NCBI GenBank assembly: GCA_023313575.1 | Contig: JAJTTP010000021.1 | Coordinates: forward strand, 1-64,000 | Direction of reading: 5' to 3' | Length of the DNA: 64,000 nt | Source: Eutypella sp. D-1 | Taxonomy: Eukaryota; Ascomycota; Sordariomycetes; Xylariales; Diatrypaceae | Shown here: in pieces, positions 31,021-40,474 of the stretch | Layout of the letters: each line of letters starts with the position of its first letter | Numbering within the stretch: the first letter of the stretch is position 1 | The notes under the pieces: generated by a model | What the model saw: the letters and a program-made list of their open reading frames with translations, nothing else | What the model was told of the DNA's origin: nothing | The model's database searches: none | Program-made: the position numbers and the translations under genes

Positions 31021-32358
31021 TCAAAGCTCATCATGCGGCACCTTTGGCGCTACAGGCGGCGTGCCATCCCAGGGTTTGACCTTACCCTGCACGATCTCCA
31101 TGACGAACGCCTCGACGGCAAAGGGCGTGATGCTCGCGCCCGGAGCGTACGGGAACACCTGACCGAACGCGGGGTTCTGGACCGCGAGCGCCGGGAACAC
31201 CGCCGGCGGCAGACCCAGCGGCGACGTGAGCTCCGCGTACTCGCCCGCGTCCACCGTGACGAAGTTGAGGTACTCCTTGTACTTCTTCGCTACCGGTCTC
31301 ATCGCCTCGACGTAGGCCTCACGTTCCTCCGCTTTCTCCGCGAGGAAGTACACCAGGGATTTACCGGGCTGTAGCGTGCAGAATCTCAGTCACTATAAGC
31401 ATTAGAGACGTAAGGGGGAAGCGACTTACTTGGAGATACTTGACTTCTGTCACCCTGGTGAACTCTCCAATCAAGGGCTCCATGCAGGTCTTGACGGCTT
31501 TCGGGATGGCGTCCACGTCGGATAAATCCGAGAGGATGGAACTTTCACCGTCCCTGTTATTGTAGCAGATCAAACCTGTCGCGCCAGTCGTCTTTAACGC
31601 CCCGAATGAGACCCTATCCTGGTATGTCTCTGCAAAATCCCGAAATAGGCGGTCGATGTGATCATCCCTCGGGTTGAGATGAGCGACGACGACAATATCA
31701 TCTATGGCCTGGAATTTACTTGATGACTTTTCATCGAGAATTGAGACTGTCGGCCGTGTGGCCCTCTTCAGAAAAGATTTGATCCTTCAAAACTGTTAGT
31801 GATGACACCTATTCGATACTGATGGCATACGAGAACCTACGAATGGGCTTTCCTTGGCCCTCGGTACGGTGCCATGACACCGCGCCCGTCGAAATACCTC
31901 ACGGCGGGATAGGATATGACGTTGAAATCGTCGCAAAGCTGCGCCTCTAATGTGCAGTCAATGCTCAACAGCACGTCTTCTTTTTGGGCTACGACTGAGC
32001 TCCATTCTGGTTCCAAGTCTTGACAAGGAGTCCTAGCACATCGATCTTAGCTTCAAATTCCATCCCAGGTTCCTCTCTCTAGACTACACTTACGTCGATG
32101 GCTTCAACCAGGAAGATTATCAGATTAGTGTGATTGATCTCCTGGGTTGGGGATCTTACATCTACAACTGCGACGCCGAAGTTATATTAGATCGTGAATG
32201 GAGTCAAAATACGTGGTAATATCAATGAACTTACACGCAACTAGGCGAGGACCATCTTCATCGAGAGCTTGCCGGAAGTCCGCTTCGCTAGCATGATTCC
32301 ACGCCAAGGCGACGGCCGGCGCAGACGTGAAAAGAGCGGCTGTTCTTGAAAGCTTCAT
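31021..32358 (-). CDS. protein disulfide isomerase-like protein, HDEL, no intact CxxC
   Basis: Proposed exons 32358-32235, 32045-31841, 31784-31430 and 31368-31021 sum to 343 codons plus stop. The N-terminus MKLSRTAALFTSAPAVALAW is a signal peptide; the C-terminus is KVPHDEL, an ER-retrieval signal. The a-type thioredoxin domain is recognisable (LEPEWSSVVAQKEDVLLSID, FNVISYPAVRYFDG with the cis-Pro, YRGPRK), then b (SILDEKSSSKFQAIDDIVVV) and b' (MEPLIGEFTRVTEVKYL, SLVYFLAEKAEEREAYVE, FPALAVQN) domains. The second thioredoxin (a') domain is absent: the chain ends right after VQGKVKPW. At the active site I read RTPC where CGHC is expected. The exon 1-2 junction is the least certain point. It faces the prolyl 4-hydroxylase gene head to head. 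Confidence 0.85.
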
Positions 32359-32852
32359 GTTTTTTTCTTCTTTGTTTCTCATCAAACTGAGTGTTATTTT
32401 ACCGTGATGAAACTTTTTCAGATTCCCATGAAGCTCTTCGGGTGTCGATTTATCTACTGACAGGTCGGGCCCCCCATGGGAAAGAATTCTGTAACTGCGC
32501 TACTAGCCTACGCTGCGGATCAGGGGCCCAGCACACGGACTACAGGGGCCATACAGGGTGCCACCCGTTTTTGTCCAATCAGAGGCGCTGTTGATGGCTG
32601 AACATTGCCGAAAGGGGTCGCTATGTCGCTGCGTTTGTCTCAAAAGGAGTGCATGGTTTCAGGTTGCGGAAAGCGGTATTCAGGGGGTTGCGGTTTCGAA
32701 GACGACGATATCTGGCCATTCTTCTACGGTGGCCCCAACAATGTTTGTAAAATGATGACGATGTAATTATATTATTTCGTGCCTCGTTCAGCAATTCGCT
32801 ATTTGTTTCGGACTTGACTTCGACATCAACAACTGAATGCAGACTCACTAAA
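32359..32852. promoter_or_regulatory. shared divergent promoter, PDI-like / prolyl 4-hydroxylase
   Basis: 494 bp separate the two start codons of genes transcribed away from each other, so both promoters must lie here or overlap neighbours. No specific operator was identified. Short frames inside have no protein character. Confidence 0.5.
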
Positions 32853-33801
32853 ATGCGGCAATACAATCTCCTATTAGCATTAGCAGGCGCCCTCTCCGTC
32901 CGGGGAGATGCCTCCCAGAAACCGATGGGGTCAGACTACGTCTGTACACACCCACAATATCAAACACACATAGTATCGACCTCGCCCTTGGTCATTTACA
33001 TCGAGAACTTCATAACAGCCGAGGAGCGCAGGCATCTCCTTGACCTAACGTAAAGCAACCCCATTATTTAGCATCGCCAACGACATCTACTTAGCTCTCA
33101 TACCTACCCAGCAGTAACAGTGCGCAAGGCTAACATGACATGAAAACAGTAAGGATACGTTCCGGGACTCCGCGGTGGCGGACGAGGGCGGGGAGCAGGG
33201 GTTGCGGTCGACGCGGACGTCGCAATCAACCAACGTGCCGCGTGACGCGGTGGCACGGTGCGTGGAAGAGCGGGCGCTGCTGTTCCAGGGCTTCGACGTG
33301 GCGCGCGAGCAGCTCGAGCCGCTACAGCTCGTGCGCTACGGTGCCGGCGAGCGCTACCACTTTCACACGGACTGGTACGGCGCGCCGGGCGCCGCGACCC
33401 GCGCCTCCGCCGCCCTCGGCGGCAACCGCCTCAGCTCGTTCTTCGCGTATGTCGCGGCCTCCGCCTCCGAGGACGACGCGGGCGATGATGATGATGGTGG
33501 TGATAGTAGCACTGCCATCAACGGTCTCAAAGGCGGCGGCACCAATTTTCCCATGCTAGAGCCCCCGACCGACCCGCGCTGGTGCGCCTTCATCGACTGC
33601 GACGAGCCCTGGGAGAACGGCATCACGTTCCGCCCCATCGCGGGCAATGCCGTCTTCTGGCGTAACCTGCATGAGGACGGCACCGGCGACCAGCGGAACT
33701 TGCACGCTGGCTTGCCCGTCCTGAGGGGGTGGAAGGTCGGCATGAATATCTGGACCAGGCAGGGGCCTCTTAGCGAAGACATCCGAGGTCCCGATTTGTA
33801 G
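32853..33801 (+). CDS. secretory prolyl 4-hydroxylase (2OG-Fe(II) oxygenase)
   Basis: Exons 32853-33049 and 33150-33801 give 282 codons. The signal peptide is MRQYNLLLALAGALSVRGDA. The catalytic core is the P4H-alpha type double-stranded beta-helix: FITAEERRHLLDL near the start, LVRYGAGERYHFHTDW with Fe ligands H138 and D140, GGGTNFP, FRPIAGNAVFW, then the distal ligand H251 in NLHAGLPV and the 2-oxoglutarate-binding K261 in GWKVGMNIWTR. All key residues are present. The reaction is 4-hydroxylation of peptidyl proline using O2, Fe(II) and 2-oxoglutarate, probably in the ER. It is much shorter than animal alpha subunits and lacks their peptide-binding domain. An acidic Asp-rich loop (about 175-190) is unusual. 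The neighbour on the other strand is a PDI-like gene. Confidence 0.93.
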
Positions 33802-35318
33802 GAAGGGGGACTGTACTTAGTAATAGCGGGCTCGGGACCTTTCCCCCAAACTTCTGTTCGCACCAGAAGTACAGAAAACATCGTTTATCGAGGTGGCCCT
33901 CCATGCATACGCGACTCATTCAATCAGAGAAAATTGACCCACCAGCAGCATGCCGTCGCTAGCATTTAGCCAGCACATAATATAATACGGCTCAGCGTTG
34001 CTTATAATTCATAGTAGGGTGTCTTGATCGCGAGTCGAGCTTCAATCTTGCAATACACACCTTTGACACCATTCGTCTCAATTGTGTCCGTCTACCTCGT
34101 ACTTGTCCATATTGCCTACTCTACCTCTATAACATATAAAGCCTCGATGATCTATAAGATGCTTTGATATACTCTACTATGGTGAGGGCAGCGTGGCCCC
34201 TTTGGCTTCAGACTATGACGGAAAATACAGTTAGAGTTCCCGCCAACCCGTTAGGCATTGTCCTATCATGCGCATTCCCGCTCATACTTTCAAGCGGGTG
34301 GAGGTGTAACTCGGAAAGTTCACCCTAGTATCTTAGATTATGGACATATATATGGACTCAACGTTGAATTCATAACGATTTATTCACATTATACATGCTG
34401 GATTCTTGTTGTGGAACCCCAGCCACCTTGCTTATTCAACGCAACCAGGTGCTGAAGTGATCACCGAATCCCTGACGAGGAGTACGCCATCACATTCGCT
34501 GAGCTGCAAATGCCATGCATGTCGTGATTGACTCCTCCATCGATATCCTTATCCATTTATATAAGGCAGTCTATTAATGTATGGCTACGCTACCAAGCTA
34601 CCCCTCAGTCACCCCCCTTCTCGATCACGCTTACGCCGATCCTGGCTATTTCCGATATGATGGCATGGAAGATAGGCTTATCGTGTGAACAACTGCAAGG
34701 GGCCGGGGAGAGCTCATCCCGGCTCGTGGTTGCCGCTAAGGGCGAGCTTACCCCTGCCCGTTAAACCCGTTTCCATACTACTGAGCTCTGTGTTTCTCCA
34801 CCATCGCCATCGATTCGCTCGTCCTTCTCTACTCGCTACCCTTTTTAGACTTTCGGGCAGCCCTACCCCGCCTTTCTGCAGGCAATAGCTTCAATATAAA
34901 GTTATATTGGGGAATCTCACATGCTTACGGAAGGCAGCTTATCGCTCGTTATCCTGCTGGTCGCAGCTTGGCTGCTTGAAGCCAGTCTGTAGTGAGAATT
35001 GAAGGATAGCCTATGATAATTGATGTAACCATGTCGTCAGTCATGCCTACATAGGCGAGCTTGCCGAGTATGGCTCCATCGGTGTGTCGTGCGGGATATC
35101 CTGCAACTATTACATAGGAAGCCTCGTGCCAGCTTCGGCCGTGCTGCCAAGTCGTACTCTGGTCCTAAGTTATCATTCTCCTTCCGAAGAATGAGGTGAG
35201 GTCTGAGATGCTAACTTGCCCTCTCCTGTTCTCATTGTAAGGCTAAGGATAATTCTCATATTCACAGGCGCAAACAATCCATAGCGACCCCTCATCCCTA
35301 GATGCTCTTTAAGCCCAG
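33802..35318. other. intergenic
   Basis: 1.5 kb between two plus-strand genes with no supported gene, repeat or RNA. Its last part should hold the promoter of the phosphatase-like gene. Confidence 0.45.
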
Positions 35319-37252
35319 ATGATCATGACTCTTGCGACACAGGCGGCTCTGCTTGCCCTCTTAGTTACTGCCTCCTTGGCCCAAGATTCGTCCATAAGGG
35401 TACGATCCAGCGTCGCCTTCATACTCCATGGCGAGCGGACGCCTCTCTATGGATACATGCGACCGACCCTGACTTCCCTAGGAGCCCAGCAACTGTACAG
35501 TCAAGGCTCGTTCTTCAGGGACCGGTATGTGGTCAATGACACCTCAGAGGACGGCCCCGCAGATGTGCGGAGGCCGATTGCCGACATCAGTCGAGATGCC
35601 ATCGACAATCGTCAGCTTGCAATATTCTCTAGCGACGATGGCTACAACGTCGCCTCCGGACTTGCCTTTATGCAGGGGCTCTACCCTCCCGATTCGCAAG
35701 CATTGCTGAATGTTAGCGATGAAGCATCTATGGGCCAGCTGGCAAATGGTAGTCTGGTTAGCTATCCTCTGGACGGCTACCAGTATCCCAGAATACGAAC
35801 TTTTTCCGTCCTGGACCCGAGTTCAATATGGTAAGCACTCGATGTTCATGAGAATTGTTATGAACGATTTGAGCAGAAACCTAATTCGCATCCTTTTAAC
35901 GCAGGGTTGAGGGCCACACGACATGTATGAATTACTGGGCATCGACCAGTGAGCTCCGTGCCGTGGCAGGGACAAGCGAGACGTACGAGGCAACGTACGA
36001 GTTCTACCAGAACTTATGGGCGAAGGCGTTCCCGGGCCGCGCTAGTCCATTCAGTGACTCGGAGGTGAGCTTCGCGAACGCCTACGACCTCTGGGACTGG
36101 GCTTCGTACCAGTACAACCACAACTCCACAGTCAGTGGTAGTGGCGGCAACGCCAATAGTACAGACGAGGAGCCTGGCCTCGTCCGCGCCTCCGAAATCA
36201 CGCAACTCCGGCAGCTCGCAGACCTACAGCAATGGGGGCTGAACGGAAACCTGACAGAGGTCGACCCCGCTTTGCCGATCCGGACGATTGCGGGGCGCAC
36301 CCTCGCGGGCCGCATCAACGCCCAGTTCCAGTCCCATGTGCGGTCACAGGGGCAGACGCACAAACTGAGCCTCACGTTTGGGTCATACGAGCCCGCGCTG
36401 GCGTTTTTCGCGATTTCCGGACTCGCCGACGACAATGGGTCGGGTCAGTTCATGCAGATCCCGCCGCCAGGATCAGCGCTGGTGTTCGAGCTCTTCAGCA
36501 CTGGTACCAGCGGCGGCAGCGATTCGGACATCGACGAGGATGATCTCTGGGTACGCTTCCTCTACCGCAACGGTACTGGTGTCGTAACTGGCTTCGTGGA
36601 CGACGAGGAACAGCAGCCCCAGTTCGTTGAGTATCCGCTCTTTGGCCGCCCGAACGCCGAGACTGCCATGCCCTGGACCGATTTCTATCGCCGCATGGAT
36701 AACATCGGAGTTAGTAACATGCCTACGTGGTGCGATTTGTGTGACTCCACAAATATCTTTTGTCCCGACACATCGTCGTCCTCTTCCGGCAGCGATACAG
36801 AGCATGCCAACACCAGCGGTTCTCTGAGCCCCGCTGTCGCGGGTGTTGTAGGCGCCGTCGTCATGCTCGCGGCCCTCGGTCTTTTGGCAGCGGGGGCGTG
36901 GTTCATTGCGGGAGTGCGCCTCGCGCGCCGCGGCCCCCGTTCGAATCAAGACCAGGAAAGGCGCAGTGGTAGCATCGGCGGCTTCAAGGGTGCAGAGAAG
37001 CTGGAATCGGACCACGATGTCTTGATCGCGCGGAACGGTGCCCGCCATGAGCGTATCGGAAGTTGGGAGATGGGAGTTGGTGGTGACGGTGGCCCCGGGC
37101 CGATGCCTCCGCCCCCCGTTGCTAAACCTTCGCCTCCCGATGGCCACGTCAAGAGCGGTGCGCCTGGTTTCGGGGCTTCGATCAGGCGCCGCGATGGAGA
37201 TGCGGATAGTCTTTCGGGCACATCCCCCGTCACACCTCACGAGGGTGTCTGA
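35319..37252 (+). CDS. histidine phosphatase-like membrane-anchored protein
   Basis: Exons 35319-35830 and 35905-37252 join to 619 codons. A signal peptide (LATQAALLALLVTASLAQ) leads to a histidine acid phosphatase-like ectodomain. The canonical RHGxRxP motif appears as LHGERTP (residues 36-42), so the first arginine is replaced by leucine while the nucleophile histidine remains. I see no HD motif where the proton donor is expected; the family position reads SYEPALAFF. Several N-glycosylation sequons and cysteines (WCDLCDS, IFCPD) support secretion. A Ser/Thr-rich stem, one transmembrane helix (about 505-530: SPAVAGVVGAVVMLAALGLL) and a cytosolic tail of about 85 residues (Gly/Pro-rich, with RR motifs) follow. 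Many fungi have similar proteins of unknown substrate; activity may be altered or lost. Confidence 0.85.
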
Positions 37253-37676
37253 GCGTTTGTACTATGCCCGGTCGTCTTTTTCGCATATAAGGAACGGATT
37301 GTCCCAATCGTGAGTTGGCTAATACCTTGGCAATTATTCATGTCTGGTAAACAAGGGGTTATCATGTGAGATGCGTTTGAAAAGCGCTTCCTCTCTTTTC
37401 AGGTGCTTGTCAATATGGGTCATCATATCTATAGGTTCAGGATCGGAGTTTTGTCTTCATGGTGTTTGGGTTTCGGTAGGATCGATACCCTTTGCTTCAT
37501 ACGATCGCTCTTAGAACCATATACAAACTCATTTAGCACGTATAGGTTTTAGTACGCTTTATACCTGCTTAAACCAGTAAATACTGGTATCTCTATGTCC
37601 TTGCCTTTTTCTTTCTTTCTATCAGTGTATCTATGGATGCCGTCCGTCTATCCCCAAAACGCCAGAAACCATCGTA
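37253..37676. other. short intergenic, convergent 3' ends
   Basis: Nothing beyond 3' flanks of two convergent genes. Confidence 0.4.
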
Positions 37677-39119
37677 TCAAACCACAACCGGCCACCCATC
37701 ATCCCCAAACTGCAGCCGGTTGAAGCCAAATTTGAAACCCTTCTCAGGGCGCCCCGCCAGCTCATTAAAGGTGACGTAATGGTAATAAAGCAAAACGCCC
37801 TCCTCACCTGCCTCATCGCTGTCGTCTTCCAGCACTCCTTGTCCTCCAGGAGCCCAGATGCCGCCATGCGAAGCCAAGACCTCGGTGCCGCCGTCATCGT
37901 CGAGGCAGCTGCGCCCATCCTTGTCGACGAAGTCGCCGTCCGACCAATCCGCGATATCCGCATCTGCCGACGGCCGCCGACACACCCTGATATGGTAAAC
38001 CCCGCCGGCAGTGCGCGCCGGCCACTGGCGGCGACGCGGACAGCACCGCCCGCTCGAGAAAAATAGGTACGTCCACTCGCCGCGGTTGTAGAGGAACGAA
38101 GCTTCGGTCTGATCAGGGGGGGACTGGGTAGTGGCGTTGCGCTCCAAATGCGTCAGCACGTCCATCGCATCGGCGCGTAGGCGCGTGGGCGGGTCCGTCA
38201 GCGGCACGGCGTAGAGGCCGGTCTGGTAGGAGCCGAAGGCGAGGATGTTGGTCTTAGCGTTAGCGTTGGTGTGGCCACCGTCAGGGTTAGAGCGGTTCAC
38301 GGAGAGCAGGGCCGGGTCGAGGATGTTGTACTTCCTGGCCCAGGGGATCTCGAGCCTGCCGTGGCGGCGCCACGACCCTGCCTCCATCGTACGCGAGGAC
38401 TGTACGATGATACTCGCGTCGTGGTTGTGCTGCCGGGCGTCCGGATCCTGAACGCCGTCCTCCTTGTGGTAGTCGTAGAGGTGGCTGTTGTGGAACATGT
38501 AGTACAGGCCATTAAGAGGCCCGTAAAGCTGTGGGGCGCCGCACCGCTCGTTCATCATGCCGCCGGAGTCTCCATTACCATCGACACCGGACGATCCCGG
38601 GCCCGCGGTCTTGGACCACGGCCCCCTCAGCGCGTCGGCGGTCCAGATGCTCCCGTTCGGTTCACCGGTCGTAAACAGGAAGTATTTGCCGTCTTCCTCG
38701 CGACGGATCAAACCGGGATCGAGGGTCTGCCAGATTGCGTTATTCGGGATGGTCCCCTGTATGCTGATCGGGGACGGGTACGCCGAGGCCGGATTCGTGC
38801 TAAACCCCCCGGGGCCGGTATTCCAGTTGACGCCGCCATTGCCGCCACCGTCACCATCTCCATTACTGTTATCTCCGTTGTTGTCATTATCACTGGTCCC
38901 ACCGCCATTGTGGCGACGGGGAAGCAGAAACGCAAGGCAGAATATCAGAATGAGCACTACGGGCAGCACTCCAGCAAGGATCCACCAGAGCCAGCGCCGC
39001 GTCTTGCGATTAAGTTGCATGGGTGATGCAGTGGTAGTTTTCTTCGGTTGCCCCGGCTGAAATCCATCGGTGGTTGTGTCGAAAGGGCCGGGAGAGTCGC
39101 TATCCTGGTGCGGATGCAT
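37677..39119 (-). CDS. membrane-anchored GH43 family glycoside hydrolase
   Basis: 480 residues from Met at 39119 (MHPHQDSDSP); the frame is open to another Met at 39164, which would add 15 hydrophobic residues. A cytosolic tail precedes a transmembrane anchor (WLWWILAGVLPVVLILIFCLAF), so the enzyme is a type II membrane protein. A low-complexity Asn/Asp/Gly linker (residues about 75-97) leads to the five-bladed beta-propeller. Propeller motifs: the catalytic-base region WQTLDPGLI, YFLFTTG, GAPQLYGPLNGLYYMF, NILDPALL, QTEASFLYNRGEWTYLFFS (proposed acid) and SHGGIWAPGGQGVL, LYYHY. Homologues are alpha-L-arabinanases/arabinofuranosidases of GH43 that trim arabinan in plant cell walls. Family assignment is firm; substrate is inferred. 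Confidence 0.88.
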   Translation of the reverse strand: MHPHQDSDSPGPFDTTTDGFQPGQPKKTTTASPMQLNRKTRRWLWWILAGVLPVVLILIFCLAFLLPRRHNGGGTSDNDNNGDNSNGDGDGGGNGGVNWNTGPGGFSTNPASAYPSPISIQGTIPNNAIWQTLDPGLIRREEDGKYFLFTTGEPNGSIWTADALRGPWSKTAGPGSSGVDGNGDSGGMMNERCGAPQLYGPLNGLYYMFHNSHLYDYHKEDGVQDPDARQHNHDASIIVQSSRTMEAGSWRRHGRLEIPWARKYNILDPALLSVNRSNPDGGHTNANAKTNILAFGSYQTGLYAVPLTDPPTRLRADAMDVLTHLERNATTQSPPDQTEASFLYNRGEWTYLFFSSGRCCPRRRQWPARTAGGVYHIRVCRRPSADADIADWSDGDFVDKDGRSCLDDDGGTEVLASHGGIWAPGGQGVLEDDSDEAGEEGVLLYYHYVTFNELAGRPEKGFKFGFNRLQFGDDGWPVVV

Positions 39120-39169
39120 CACCGTCAAACATAGATGGCGGATATTCCACCGCAGCGTGATCAAGTTTG

Positions 39170-39430
39170 TCGATTGGTTCTGCCTGTCACTTTAGTGATG
39201 AATGTGGCGATGATAGTAGCAATAGTGATGGTAATGTGAATGATGGTTACAAGAGTAACAACGGTGGTACCATTGAGGGTGGCCAGCTGTGGTAGAAGTA
39301 TAAATAGTAATAGAATAATGGCAATGAAGTAACCACAACGATAGTATTGGTGATAACAAAACAATGGTAATAATCAACTGAACACCATTACTGTAAAAAT
39401 GGGTAGCTGTATCTAGCAATGGAAATTTGT
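39170..39430. repeat. imperfect trinucleotide low-complexity tract
   Basis: Degenerate run of GTA/ATG/AAC-type triplets (for example ATGATGGTTACAAGAGTAAC) just upstream of the GH43 start, likely in its 5' UTR or promoter. The same kind of composition appears in the gene's Asn/Gly linker. Confidence 0.55.
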
Positions 39431-40474
39431 ACTATAAGGTATAGGTGATATTTACATTGTAAAGATCGTATTGATGTTGCAATTTCTAGGAACAATGTTG
39501 TCATGTATGCCCCTTGCGCTTAGAATAACGAGCCGTTCAATAGGAACTCAACCACGGAATTTCGAGCCAGGGGGGCACAAACTTACAAGCTCAACATGCT
39601 GATTGTCTATTTGGGTTTGTTACTTACCAGGTGGTCGGCAGTCGTCAGCACAACGAAACAAAAATAATAAGGGGCAGTGCATGTACAATGTGCATGGATG
39701 GCCGCCTGCCTATCAATGACGCCCCGGGTCGGTCTAGACAGCCAATCGATCGGATCGGCACGTAGGGTTATTGAGATGAATCCCGGGAAGGGCGTCTTGG
39801 GGGCCACGAATCCGGTGATGATTGACCGCATTCCGTGGGACTTCAGCCCAAGATCTACGAAAAGGACTACATACCAAGTCAACTGGGCCAACAAGCCAAC
39901 GTACAAAATCGCCAGTTGCGAGACCATGCGAGCTTACCGCCTAGATAGTATACCAAGTCCTAAGCAGCCAACCCGTAGACATCCCGGTTTGGCGCGCGCA
40001 TAGGCGTACCATGTACACGGTAGATCGCGGTGGGATCGGCAAGGTCTTTGGGTCGAGAGCCTGAGCTGTTTGATTGGATTCTAGAAAAACTTGATCGTGC
40101 AACTACTAGTGACTCGGCTGTAACCTTTAAAGCGCCCATCCTTATATCTAGTAGTCGGTTTCGCATCGCGACCCATCTGCTTTATGGTGCTACTCCTATC
40201 CTGGGGAAATATCGAGGCATTTGCTAACAAGTCCCGGTCGCATAGCTGCGGGAAGTGGCACCTTCGAGACTCCGGCTTCACCATGACCAGTTTCCAAATT
40301 TACCTTATTATCTCATATTTGCGCATAAAGCATCGTCATTCATTGATAGGTTCGTTACTCATTTGTGATGCATACAGCAGGATATGGAAAGCCAAGTAGA
40401 ACTCGAAGAAAATGCACTTTCAGAATGGCCCGAATTAAATGAAGATTGCAGACCGCAAACCACTTTCCCACAGA
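39431..40474. other. intergenic
   Basis: About 1 kb with no supported gene. Frames on both strands near 39,607-40,003 overlap each other and lack family signal. Confidence 0.4.

Noticed and set aside
36473..37240. 255-codon minus-strand frame over the phosphatase-like gene
   Set aside because: Shadow of the real exon, which has a signal peptide, membrane helix and homologous blocks.
39120..39164. Upstream Met as GH43 start
   Set aside because: It would add 15 residues (MITLRWNIRHLCLTV) of unlike character before a normal cytosolic tail; the downstream Met gives a cleaner type II topology, though the longer form is not excluded.
39607..40003. Overlapping frames of about 105 codons on both strands
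   Set aside because: Neither shows a domain, signal peptide or codon bias; both are likely chance.
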